Shown: positions 1-6,422 of the stretch, piece by piece
Layout of the letters: each line of letters starts with the position of its first letter
Numbering within the stretch: position 1 is the first letter of the stretch
NCBI GenBank assembly: GCA_903970295.1
Contig: CAJCHQ010000264.1
Coordinates: 1 to 6,423 of the forward strand
Origin: Bryobacterales bacterium
GTDB taxonomy: Bacteria > Cyanobacteriota > Vampirovibrionia > Obscuribacterales > Obscuribacteraceae
Reading direction: 5' to 3'
Length of the DNA stretch: 6,423 nt
The notes under the pieces: model-generated
Told to the model about the DNA's origin: nothing
Database searches by the model: none
What the model saw: only the letters and a program-made list of their open reading frames with translations
Translations under genes and position numbers: made by a program

Positions 1-1
1 C

Positions 2-1192
2 AGTGGCAATGGTGGTCCTGGCACGGCGATTTTCTCGAACGCTCCTTCGGTCTCCGGCCCTGCCGGCAGCACTCTGATCGATGACTGGTACAAGTTCAAC
101 ACGGGGACCGGCCCGAATCCTGGCCTCGGTACCGGCACCTCGGATGGTGCCATCTGGATCGCCACCAGCCCTACAGCCGCCGGTACAGTCGCTACTGCCG
201 CCCAGATACCGGTCCTGGAAAAAATCGTCGCTCCTAATTATGTATCGATTTCAGTGAACAACTGCTTGAGCGAATTGAACCGTCAAGGTTATGTCAGCGG
301 TGCCTGCTTGACCTGGATGCCGACCATCGCTCTCACCTACGGCCGCTCGTTACCCAGTGGCTCCAGCGACCTCAGTTCGATGGGACCAGTCTTCTCAAAC
401 GTTGATGTGATCAAAGAGACTGTCATCCAAGAATTCCTCAGTCGCGTTCAACGCTTTACAGTCCAAGCGCCGGCAACGCCTGCCGCCAGTAATTTTCCGC
501 ATACTCCCCAACTGGCTGGCTCGACTGGAATGGGACAGTACATCACACCCGATGGGCAGACTGGTCCTGGCGCCAGGTACGCATCGCCTTTCGTATCGAT
601 GCCGATCGAGAAGCCAAACTCACCTTACGCCTACTTGAATCAAATCGACCAATTTGGTGGTGCTTGCGGCACAACAACCGTCTTCAACAAAATTGTGCAA
701 CGCTGCCAGGAAATTCAACCGACAGTCACAGCCGCGCAGGTGAAAGCGCTGCTCAGCTCGAACACGCTGCCGATGGGCGCCAAACTCTACATCTATCTGC
801 CCGGGGCCAATCCTAAGTTGAGCGGTCCCTATGGCGGTCTCACCATGGACGTCGGACCACCCCCGGCATTCAGCGGTCAGATCCCTGATGGTCAGCCAGT
901 CAATCCTCTCAGCCACTGTCAATGTACATACAATCTGCTCAATCTGATGGTTGATGTCGAGCGCGATCCGCCGGTGCATAGACTATCAGGCAGTACGCCT
1001 GCACCGACATGGCAAGCGGATTTGAACCTGCACGAGCGCCCGTACACGCAGACCTCTCCTCAAGGCATTGCCGATCTCTTCGGCGCCGACCACGCTCTCT
1101 GGCAAGATTCATCAGGCTACGGCAATTTGCTTGGACACCTCGAGTTTGCCAACACAGTCCAGGGAGGCGACCAATTCGCCGCTCCCAACTAA
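2..1192 (+). CDS. TadG-like large exported protein, copy 1 (5' end outside window)
   Basis: The frame is open from the left edge, so this is the last 396 residues of a longer protein. A GTG at 254 is internal, because codons 2-253 already match the complete paralogue at 2162-4423 (for example the shared LIDDWYKxNTG and DGAIWIATSPTAAGTVAT segments). The alignment places this part opposite paralogue residues from about 361 onward, so about 360 amino-terminal residues, including the expected TadG-like membrane segment, are missing from view. Six cysteines are shared with the paralogue (NNCL, GACLTW, GGxCGT, QRCQEI and HCxC). A seventh paralogue cysteine (C368) is asparagine here, and there is a short Gly/Pro insertion near the left edge. 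The TadE-like gene starts 78 bases downstream. The function of the visible region is unknown to me. A surface or pilus-associated role is inferred from the paralogue's amino end and from the neighbour. Confidence 0.85.
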   Translation, partial: SGNGGPGTAIFSNAPSVSGPAGSTLIDDWYKFNTGTGPNPGLGTGTSDGAIWIATSPTAAGTVATAAQIPVLEKIVAPNYVSISVNNCLSELNRQGYVSGACLTWMPTIALTYGRSLPSGSSDLSSMGPVFSNVDVIKETVIQEFLSRVQRFTVQAPATPAASNFPHTPQLAGSTGMGQYITPDGQTGPGARYASPFVSMPIEKPNSPYAYLNQIDQFGGACGTTTVFNKIVQRCQEIQPTVTAAQVKALLSSNTLPMGAKLYIYLPGANPKLSGPYGGLTMDVGPPPAFSGQIPDGQPVNPLSHCQCTYNLLNLMVDVERDPPVHRLSGSTPAPTWQADLNLHERPYTQTSPQGIADLFGADHALWQDSSGYGNLLGHLEFANTVQGGDQFAAPN

Positions 1193-1254
1193 GTCAGGGG
1201 GAGAAGCTCGCCCAACGGCGTGAACTGGACACCTACATCTAATTCAAATTTTTT

Positions 1255-1264
1255 GGAGGCGAGG
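1255..1264 (+). promoter_or_regulatory. ribosome binding site deciding the start of TadE-like copy 1
   Basis: GGAGG (1255-1259) is followed by a second GAGG (1261-1264) that lies six bases before the ATG at 1271. This supports ATG 1271 rather than the upstream in-frame GTG at 1220, which has no comparable site. Confidence 0.75.
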
Positions 1265-1270
1265 CAAGCG

Positions 1271-1900
1271 ATGAGACGTTCAACTAGAAAAACTGTTACC
1301 GGTGCCAGTCTGACTGAGGCTGCGGCTGGATTGATCTTCTTGATTCCGATTTTGTTCATTCTGATCGATTGCGCTACGTTGATCCTGGCCCAGACTCAAA
1401 ATGATGGCATCGCTAAGCACTCTGCTCGAGCCGCTGCCGGTATGAGCACTGCCACAGCCAGACAAACAACAGCCGGAATGGTTGTCGCCAGTTACCAGGG
1501 CAATGCAGTCGAAACAGCGCCGACCATGCAATCTTATTCCGACGATGGTCAAAACGTCACAGTCGTGACGCGAGTTGTGTGCCATTTGCCGATCCCGGTG
1601 CCATTTGGCGGACCCACCGAGCAATCATTCTCGGCTACCGAGACCGAGCCCATAGTCGCCCTTTTAGCCCCCAACTCCAACCCGGTTCAAATTGCTGATG
1701 CCGGTATTGCCTGGGGCCAGAATGACGATACCGGCTATTTGAAAGTATCACTGCCTTGTGGACCCTACGGTGGCGGCACGCCGGTAGTCACTGCACCCGT
1801 GATTGGCGCGCCACTCGGCGGCGGCGGCGGTGGCGGCGGCGGACTAGGTCGGGGCGGCGGGGGCGGTGGTGGTGGCAATCGCAATACTAGACCAGATTGA
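1271..1900 (+). CDS. TadE-like pseudopilin with poly-glycine tail, copy 1
   Basis: This is a 209-residue protein. After a basic leader (MRRSTRKTVT) comes a prepilin-type site, G11 followed by ASLTE, which places E16 at position +5 as in type IV pilins and TadE/TadF pseudopilins. A hydrophobic helix follows (about 17-40, with the TadE-like proline P26), then the NDGIAKHSARAAAG segment, which resembles the conserved region after the TadE helix. Cleavage by a prepilin peptidase and export by a Tad-type machine are inferred from this. The rest (about 60-180) is a Thr/Val/Pro-rich exported domain. The tail has 9 and 8 glycines in a row (183-191, 195-202) and ends in NRNTRPD. I chose ATG 1271 because it has a good ribosome site and because the paralogue at 4496 then aligns residue for residue through its first 16 positions. 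An in-frame GTG at 1220 would add 17 residues with no counterpart there. It is probably co-transcribed with the long gene upstream (78-base gap). Confidence 0.85.
   Translation: MRRSTRKTVTGASLTEAAAGLIFLIPILFILIDCATLILAQTQNDGIAKHSARAAAGMSTATARQTTAGMVVASYQGNAVETAPTMQSYSDDGQNVTVVTRVVCHLPIPVPFGGPTEQSFSATETEPIVALLAPNSNPVQIADAGIAWGQNDDTGYLKVSLPCGPYGGGTPVVTAPVIGAPLGGGGGGGGGLGRGGGGGGGGNRNTRPD
1817..1876 (+). repeat. GGN triplet tract encoding the poly-Gly tail, copy 1
   Basis: Nearly every codon is a glycine codon (9 glycines, then Leu-Gly-Arg, then 8 glycines). GGC predominates, mixed with GGT, one GGA and one GGG. The mixed codons argue against very recent triplet slippage, although slippage probably seeded the tract. 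The + strand is very G-rich here. Confidence 0.9.
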
Positions 1901-1942
1901 CATCAACCATAGCATTTGCATTTAATGATGAATATTTTCTGC

Positions 1943-1974
1943 GCGTTATCAGTTTTTTTTAGAACTGATAACGC
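1943..1974 (+). terminator. perfect 12-bp stem-loop, possible terminator or operator
   Basis: GCGTTATCAGTT (1943-1954) and its exact reverse complement AACTGATAACGC (1963-1974) flank an 8-base loop, TTTTTTAG. It begins 43 bases after the stop of TadE-like copy 1, a suitable place for ending module 1 transcription. Only 5 of 12 pairs are G-C and the + strand downstream (TCTTACTCT) is only a weak T tract, so it is not a textbook intrinsic terminator. A protein-binding inverted repeat controlling module 2 is the main alternative. Confidence 0.5.
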
Positions 1975-2147
1975 TCTTACTCTGCAATAACTGACCTCAG
2001 CCGTGCTATTATTAAAGAAACGATTAAAATTATCAAATGTGTCCGAATCCGTTTTTACTAATGGTGGATGATTAGCCAAATAAATAAGTTCCGTGCAGCG
2101 ACAGTTGATTCGTGGTGTCACGTCTTCTGATTTGTGATTTGGAAAAT

Positions 2148-2152
2148 AGGAG
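2148..2152 (+). promoter_or_regulatory. ribosome binding site of TadG-like copy 2
   Basis: AGGAG lies nine bases before the ATG at 2162. A second in-frame ATG at 2174 would be 21 bases away, so 2162 is preferred. Confidence 0.7.
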
Positions 2153-2161
2153 CGACCGGTT

Positions 2162-4423
2162 ATGCAGACTAAAATGCGGCGAAGCAGAGGCGCAGTTCTT
2201 GGCTTGGTAGCCGCCTGCACTCTTATTTTTGTTGTTCTTGGCATAGCGTTTTTCTTTCTCGCTAAGATTTTTGGTGGTGGCAGAGAAGTTGCCCACACCA
2301 CAGATTCAGGCATCCTCAACGTCTGCAAACAGGCGATGCAGAATCCGGGCGTTTCTGCAGCCGGGACCGATTTTGCTTTTGACGGTGTGCCGGTCGGCGC
2401 TCCGATCACGCTCTATTCCTATAACAAATGTGTATCTCAGGCCTTGCTCGTGGCGCTCAATGCCCAAGCCGCTGGCACCACTGCCGGAGGCAACAATGCA
2501 GCGGCAGTGCTCGAGCAGTTGCAGACTAAGGTCACCCAGCCCCTGCGCAATGAACTGACTGGCGGTAGCGGCGGCACTTTCAATTATCAAAATGCTTTCG
2601 CGACCGTAGCCGGTATGAATAACACGCGTATGAGCGGCAACAATACCGTTCAGGCCCCGAATTACGGAACTGCCTATATGCGAGGTGGGACAGGCGATCT
2701 ATCCACTGTCGCTTCGAGCAATCTCTATTTCACTAACGGTCAGCTGAGCGCTGCGGCTATGAGTGAAATTCCCTTCAATACAACTGCAACTTTCCGACCG
2801 ACAGCGCCAAATTCTACATCTTATGTAGCCGGTTACAAGCCGATTTCGGTGACTGTGCCCGCAGCCGGTCGGCTTACTTTTATGACCGTCCCGGTTTTTC
2901 CCCAACAGTCGCCTCACCTCGTCAGTCTCGGTGACTTCACTGCTTCAGCCGGTGCACCCGACGCCAATACACTGCCTAACGCGATGAAAGTGAATTCGCA
3001 AACGCTCGATTCGACTGCCCAGGTTTTTGGCGGTGCCGTCGCTTGTGCCATTGTCGGGGCTGTCGATCAAGGTTATGGGGCGCAAATTCCAGGCGGTTAT
3101 ATCGAAATTTTCAATCGTCCTGGTCAAAAATTGAGCGGTTTTGCTCCCAATGATATGAGCAACAACATATTCAACAATGAAATGTTCGGTGAGCCGGGCG
3201 TTTCGCTCACCGTTATCCCGCCTCCTGCCGGTGCTTCACCGAGTGGCACGGCGATCTTTTCTTGTGCGCCGTCGGCGGGCGGTCCTGCCGGCACTACTTT
3301 GATCGATGACTGGTACAAGTACAACACGGGGGCTGGACCGAATCCCGGCACTGGCACCGGCACCTCTGATGGTGCAATCTGGATCGCCACCAGTCCCACT
3401 GCCGCCGGCACCGTCGCTACTTCCGGGCAAATTGCGACTTTGCAAAACATCGTGGCGCCCAATTACGTATCTGTATCTGTGAACAATTGTTTGAAAGAAT
3501 TGAATACCCAGGGTTATGTCAAAGGCGCTTGCTTGACGTGGATGCCGACGATTGCCCTGACTTACGGGCGCTCTTTGCCAGGTGGCAGCGACAATCTCAG
3601 TTCGATGGGACCGGTTTTCTCCAATGTCGATGCGATCAAACAAACGGTTATTCAAGAATTTCTCAGTCGGGTTCAACGCTTCACTGTCCAGGCACCATCA
3701 ACGCCACCAGCCAGTGCCTATCCGTTGACTCCGCAAATGGCCGGCTCGACCGGAATGGGACAATACATCACGCCCAATGGTGGCACCGGCCCTAACCAGA
3801 GGTATCCTTCGCCCTACGTCTCGATGCCGATCGAAAAGCCCGCATCTCCCTATGCGTATTTGTCTCAAATCGATCAATTCGGAGGCGGTTGCGGTACAAG
3901 CACGGTGTTCAGCAAGCTCCTGCAGCGCTGTCAAGAAATTCAGCCTTCGGTGACTGCGGCTCAGGTCAAAGCCCTGCTCGGCTCGAATACTTTGCCGATG
4001 GGGGCCAAGCTCTATATCTACTTGCCCGGCGCTAACCCTAATTCGTCCACGCCTTATGGCGGATTGACAATGGACGTGGGACCACCGCCGGCTTTCAGCG
4101 GAGTTCTCCCTGACGGGCAGCCGGTCAACCCCAAGAGCCACTGCGAATGCTCGTACAACTTGATCAATCTGATGGTCGATGTCGAGCGTGATCCTCCTGT
4201 AAAAGGAAGCGATTTGAACAGCAGCTCGCCGCCGGCGGTCTGGCAAGCTGATTTGAATTTGCACTGGCAGCCTTACACGCAGACCAAGACTATGGCAAAC
4301 ACCGACCTGTACGGTTACGACCATGCCATGTGGCAGGACTCATCCGGTGCTGGCAATCTTCTCGGTCATCTGGAGTTTGCCAACACTGTGCAAGGCGGCG
4401 ATCAATTTGCTGCTCCCAATTAG
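2162..4423 (+). CDS. TadG-like large exported protein, copy 2 (complete)
   Basis: This is a 753-residue protein. The amino end has basic residues, then RRSRGAVLGLV leading into a single hydrophobic helix (about 11-34). The REVAHTTDSGILNVCKQAM segment (41-59) follows and resembles the rEL..A.DaaAL region after the helix in TadE/TadG-like Flp pilus proteins. As in TadG relatives, the +5 glutamate of true pilins is absent (it is Leu15 if cleavage follows G10). The rest is expected outside the cytoplasmic membrane and is rich in Gly, Ala, Thr, Ser, Asn and Pro. The region from about 361 matches copy 1 and has six conserved cysteines (443, 457, 577, 590, 661, 663), which suggests disulfides. I see no von Willebrand A motif, and the carboxy-terminal part matches no family I know. 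Start ATG 2162 is supported by AGGAG nine bases upstream. The TadE-like gene follows after 72 bases. A role as a pilus-associated or surface protein is inferred from the amino end and the partner gene, and is not shown directly. Confidence 0.85.
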   Translation: MQTKMRRSRGAVLGLVAACTLIFVVLGIAFFFLAKIFGGGREVAHTTDSGILNVCKQAMQNPGVSAAGTDFAFDGVPVGAPITLYSYNKCVSQALLVALNAQAAGTTAGGNNAAAVLEQLQTKVTQPLRNELTGGSGGTFNYQNAFATVAGMNNTRMSGNNTVQAPNYGTAYMRGGTGDLSTVASSNLYFTNGQLSAAAMSEIPFNTTATFRPTAPNSTSYVAGYKPISVTVPAAGRLTFMTVPVFPQQSPHLVSLGDFTASAGAPDANTLPNAMKVNSQTLDSTAQVFGGAVACAIVGAVDQGYGAQIPGGYIEIFNRPGQKLSGFAPNDMSNNIFNNEMFGEPGVSLTVIPPPAGASPSGTAIFSCAPSAGGPAGTTLIDDWYKYNTGAGPNPGTGTGTSDGAIWIATSPTAAGTVATSGQIATLQNIVAPNYVSVSVNNCLKELNTQGYVKGACLTWMPTIALTYGRSLPGGSDNLSSMGPVFSNVDAIKQTVIQEFLSRVQRFTVQAPSTPPASAYPLTPQMAGSTGMGQYITPNGGTGPNQRYPSPYVSMPIEKPASPYAYLSQIDQFGGGCGTSTVFSKLLQRCQEIQPSVTAAQVKALLGSNTLPMGAKLYIYLPGANPNSSTPYGGLTMDVGPPPAFSGVLPDGQPVNPKSHCECSYNLINLMVDVERDPPVKGSDLNSSSPPAVWQADLNLHWQPYTQTKTMANTDLYGYDHAMWQDSSGAGNLLGHLEFANTVQGGDQFAAPN

Positions 4424-4481
4424 ACGACTTTCCAGGGAGCTAACTGAAAACCACAACAGAGAGCATGGCTATCGATTTACT

Positions 4482-4486
4482 GGAGG
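4482..4486 (+). promoter_or_regulatory. ribosome binding site deciding a GTG start
   Basis: GGAGG is nine bases before the GTG at 4496, which supports this non-ATG start. The resulting leader has the same length up to the GASLTE site as in copy 1. Confidence 0.75.
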
Positions 4487-4495
4487 ATAGTAAAA

Positions 4496-5131
4496 GTGAA
4501 TACAGTTCTTAGAAGAACCACCACTGGTGCCAGTCTCACCGAGGCTGTTGCGGGGCTGATCTTCCTCATACCACTGCTTTTCATTTTATTAGACGTGGCT
4601 ACACTGGTTGTGGCCCAGACGCAAAATGACGGCATCGCCAAGCATGCGGCTCGGGCTGCCGCGGGCATGAGCAGTCGAGCCGCGAGACAAACAACCGCCG
4701 GAATGGTCGTCGCCAGTTACAAAGGTAATGCCATTTCGACAGCGCCGACTTTGAACTCTTATTCGGAAGTGCCTGCCGGTCAAAACGTTACGGTCGTCAC
4801 TAAATTGACATGCCATCTGCCGGTGCCTGTGCCGTTTGGTGGTCCGGCCGAGCAAACTTTCTGCGCCACTGAGACCGAGCCCATCGTCGCCATTTTGGCA
4901 CCAGCAGAACCAGTCGGTGTCGTTGCTAATGGTGCAACAGGCTGGACTCAAAATGACGACTCTGGCTTTCTCAAAGTATCTCTACCCTGCGGTCCCGATG
5001 GTGGCGGCACGCCCCACGTGACAGCGCCTGTAATCGGCGAACCGCTCTCCGGTGGCGGCGGTGGCGGTATTCTTCGTGGTGGTGGTGGCGGCGGTGGCGG
5101 CGGCGGCGGTCGCGGCGTCAAGCCCTTATAG
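4496..5131 (+). CDS. TadE-like pseudopilin with poly-glycine tail, copy 2
   Basis: This 211-residue protein starts at GTG and is the paralogue of the gene at 1271-1900. Leader MNTVLRRTTT precedes G11 and ASLTE, giving the prepilin-type site with E16 at +5. The hydrophobic helix (about 17-40) carries P26, and NDGIAKHAARAAAG follows as in TadE proteins. Conserved blocks shared with copy 1 include QTTAGMVVASY, QNVTVVT, PVPFGGP, ATETEPIVA and KVSLPCGP. Two cysteines, C106 and C165, are at positions conserved in copy 1 (104 and 163). C123 is found only here, and C34 of copy 1 is Val34 here. The tail has 6 and 11 glycines in a row (186-191, 195-205), separated by Ile-Leu-Arg, and ends RGVKPL. It is probably translated from one transcript with the long gene 72 bases upstream. 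It ends 32 bases from the convergent cdsA stop. Confidence 0.85.
   Translation: MNTVLRRTTTGASLTEAVAGLIFLIPLLFILLDVATLVVAQTQNDGIAKHAARAAAGMSSRAARQTTAGMVVASYKGNAISTAPTLNSYSEVPAGQNVTVVTKLTCHLPVPVPFGGPAEQTFCATETEPIVAILAPAEPVGVVANGATGWTQNDDSGFLKVSLPCGPDGGGTPHVTAPVIGEPLSGGGGGGILRGGGGGGGGGGGRGVKPL
5051..5110 (+). repeat. GGN triplet tract encoding the poly-Gly tail, copy 2
   Basis: This tract has the same length (60 bases) and the same place in the gene as the one in copy 1: 6 glycines, Ile-Leu-Arg, then 11 glycines, with mixed GGC and GGT codons. The non-glycine break is again three residues ending in Arg, although the run lengths differ between copies. Confidence 0.9.
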
Positions 5132-5163
5132 GTAGGTAGAAGAAGATCACGTTGCAATGCTTT

Positions 5164-6123
5164 TTAGTGAGCAAAGAAGTAACGCGTTAGATGAAAAAAT
5201 ATTGGGGCCGCAAAGCATAGCGAATCAATGCGATCGAGTATGCCGCCATGACCGGGAATGAGCGTGCCGAAGTCTTTGATCCCCCGATCTCGTTTGATTG
5301 CGGAAAGAACTAAGCCGCCGAAAAATCCTGCCAACGTGATTGCCAATGACATCAAGGCAGCCTGCCAGGGCAGAAACGGTGTCAGCGAGAACAGTGCGGT
5401 GCCCAGAGCTGAGGCTGAGAGCACTCCACCAACCAGTCCTTCCACGGTTTTGTTAGGACTGACCGTTGGGTTGATTTTGTGTCGGCCGAATAGTTTGCCG
5501 AAAATATACTGCAGAACGTCGCTTGCCTGAGTGACTATGACCAGGAAGCAGAGCAATTTGTAATCTTGACCGGCAAATCCCGCGATGTTCAAATTGAGCA
5601 AGGCTGCCGCATGACTGGGAAAATAAACACACAAAAGCAGTGCCCATTGCAATTCACTCGACCGGTCGAGAAAATTTGTGGTATCACCAGCGATGGCGTT
5701 GCCAATAGGCACGAAAAGCATCATATAGACTGGGATGAAAATGGAAAATAGTCCGTACCAATCGCCAGCGACCAGGCAATACTGTGCCGGCAGGACGAGA
5801 AAAAATATACTGAGCATCGTTTTGTGATCGGCTTTGCGCACCGGCGTCAAAACCAGCATCTCGCGCAAGGCCAGAAATGAAATGAGCAGAAAGAGAAAAA
5901 TAACCGCGATTTTCCCCAGGCATATTGAAGCGGCAAAGGTACCGGCTAAGATCCACCACGACTGTATTCTCGCCACCAGATTGTCGGCCGATTCTTTGGT
6001 CAAAGGCGCCTGGGCTCTGGTCTGAATCTTAGCCGCGACACCTGATGCGGCTGCCAGGATAGCCGCCACTGCGCCGAATAAAGTGATGAAACTAGAGTCA
6101 AAATTCAGCGCTAGCTGGCACAT
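5164..6123 (-). CDS. cdsA: phosphatidate cytidylyltransferase (CdsA family)
   Basis: This 319-residue membrane enzyme is expected to make CDP-diacylglycerol from phosphatidate and CTP, the branch-point donor for phospholipid head groups. Most of its length is hydrophobic, with segments at about 11-31, 58-86, 103-145, 158-182, 188-200, 230-250, 253-276 and 300-317. The CdsA signature is intact near the end: SAIKRDRGIKDFG (274-286) followed by PGHGG (290-294) and DRID (297-300). The upstream block QASDVLQYIFGKLFGRHKI (199-217) and SPNKT (222-226) is also present. The SDVxQY form, in place of the nDxxAY of many housekeeping CdsA proteins, recalls the YnbB-type branch, from memory of the family. 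ATG 6123 overlaps the end of the plsC-like gene by 13 bases and has GAGG (6134-6137) ten bases upstream, so the two are probably one operon and translationally coupled. It converges on the TadE-like gene, and I see no clear hairpin in the 32-base gap. Confidence 0.9.
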   Translation of the reverse strand: MCQLALNFDSSFITLFGAVAAILAAASGVAAKIQTRAQAPLTKESADNLVARIQSWWILAGTFAASICLGKIAVIFLFLLISFLALREMLVLTPVRKADHKTMLSIFFLVLPAQYCLVAGDWYGLFSIFIPVYMMLFVPIGNAIAGDTTNFLDRSSELQWALLLCVYFPSHAAALLNLNIAGFAGQDYKLLCFLVIVTQASDVLQYIFGKLFGRHKINPTVSPNKTVEGLVGGVLSASALGTALFSLTPFLPWQAALMSLAITLAGFFGGLVLSAIKRDRGIKDFGTLIPGHGGILDRIDSLCFAAPIFFHLTRYFFAH

Positions 6124-6422
6124 TTTAATACCGCCTCTTGGGCACGAATGAGAAACTCACGGCGATTCTCATCGGCTTGTACTTTTATGGGTTGGCCAAA
6201 AGTAACGGTGCACGGTAGTGGCACCGGCATCAATTCGCCTTTCGGCAGAATTTTGTGCATGTTACTCAAGTGCACTGGTACCAACTCGATCTGGGGATTA
6301 GCTTTGCTCAAATGATAGAGTCCGCTTTTAAAAGGTTTGAGTTCGCCCTCTTCAGCGCGCCCGCCTTCCGGGAAGATGACCAGCGAGCGGCCTGAAACTA
6401 GCAATTCATTCAAGGCATCGAT
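6111..6422 (-). CDS. plsC: PlsC-like lysophospholipid acyltransferase, carboxy-terminal part
   Basis: The gene runs off the right edge, so only the last 103 residues are visible. The frame continues to 6422 (IDALNELL), so the TTG at 6413 is not taken as the start. FPEGGR followed by GELKPFKSGLYHLSK corresponds to block III of the glycerolipid acyltransferase family (usually FPEGTRS), which helps bind the glycerophosphate substrate. LVPVHLSN corresponds to block IV. The catalytic NHxxxxD (block I) lies outside the window, so activity cannot be confirmed here. The expected reaction is acylation of 1-acyl-glycerol-3-phosphate to phosphatidate, the substrate of the CdsA enzyme encoded next. The stop codon overlaps the cdsA start by 13 bases. 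It could also be a related acyltransferase with a different acceptor. Confidence 0.8.
   Translation of the reverse strand: MDALNELLVSGRSLVIFPEGGRAEEGELKPFKSGLYHLSKANPQIELVPVHLSNMHKILPKGELMPVPLPCTVTFGQPIKVQADENRREFLIRAQEAVLKCAS
6134..6137 (-). promoter_or_regulatory. ribosome binding site of cdsA, inside the plsC-like gene
   Basis: On the - strand GAGG sits ten bases before ATG 6123, within the last codons of the upstream acyltransferase gene. This fits coupled translation. Confidence 0.55.

Larger units (their letters stand above)
1901..2161 (+). promoter_or_regulatory. AT-rich intergenic region between the two modules
   Basis: This 261-base stretch separates the end of module 1 from the start of module 2 and is clearly richer in A and T than the flanking genes. 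It holds the stem-loop at 1943-1974 and a ribosome site just before 2162. It is the natural place for a promoter driving module 2. I see AT-rich hexamers (for example TATTAT at 2007-2012 and TAAAAT at 2025-2030) but no -35/-10 pair with convincing spacing, so no promoter is assigned. No credible gene lies within it. Confidence 0.5.

Noticed and set aside
254..1192. A complete 312-residue gene starting at GTG 254
   Set aside because: The frame is open to the left edge, and its upstream codons match the complete paralogue, so GTG 254 is an internal valine.
1817..1876. The G-rich tract as a CRISPR array or other non-coding repeat element
   Set aside because: It keeps the reading frame with glycine codons and a matching tail in the paralogue, and has no spacer-repeat structure.
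1903..2409. 168-codon open frame on the - strand crossing the intergenic region
   Set aside because: It covers the stem-loop and the start of the TadG-like gene, shows no known motif, and begins inside a well-supported + strand gene.
3698..4324. 208-codon open frame on the - strand within the TadG-like copy 2 gene
   Set aside because: It is antisense to a gene whose + strand protein is conserved in a paralogue. Its translation is Arg/His-rich without recognisable motifs, typical of a shadow frame.
4948..5157. - strand frame encoding a poly-proline stretch
   Set aside because: It is the reverse complement of the poly-glycine codons of the TadE-like gene and has no independent support.
5132..5163. 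A bidirectional terminator between the convergent genes
   Set aside because: No convincing inverted repeat with a T tract is visible in the 32-base gap.
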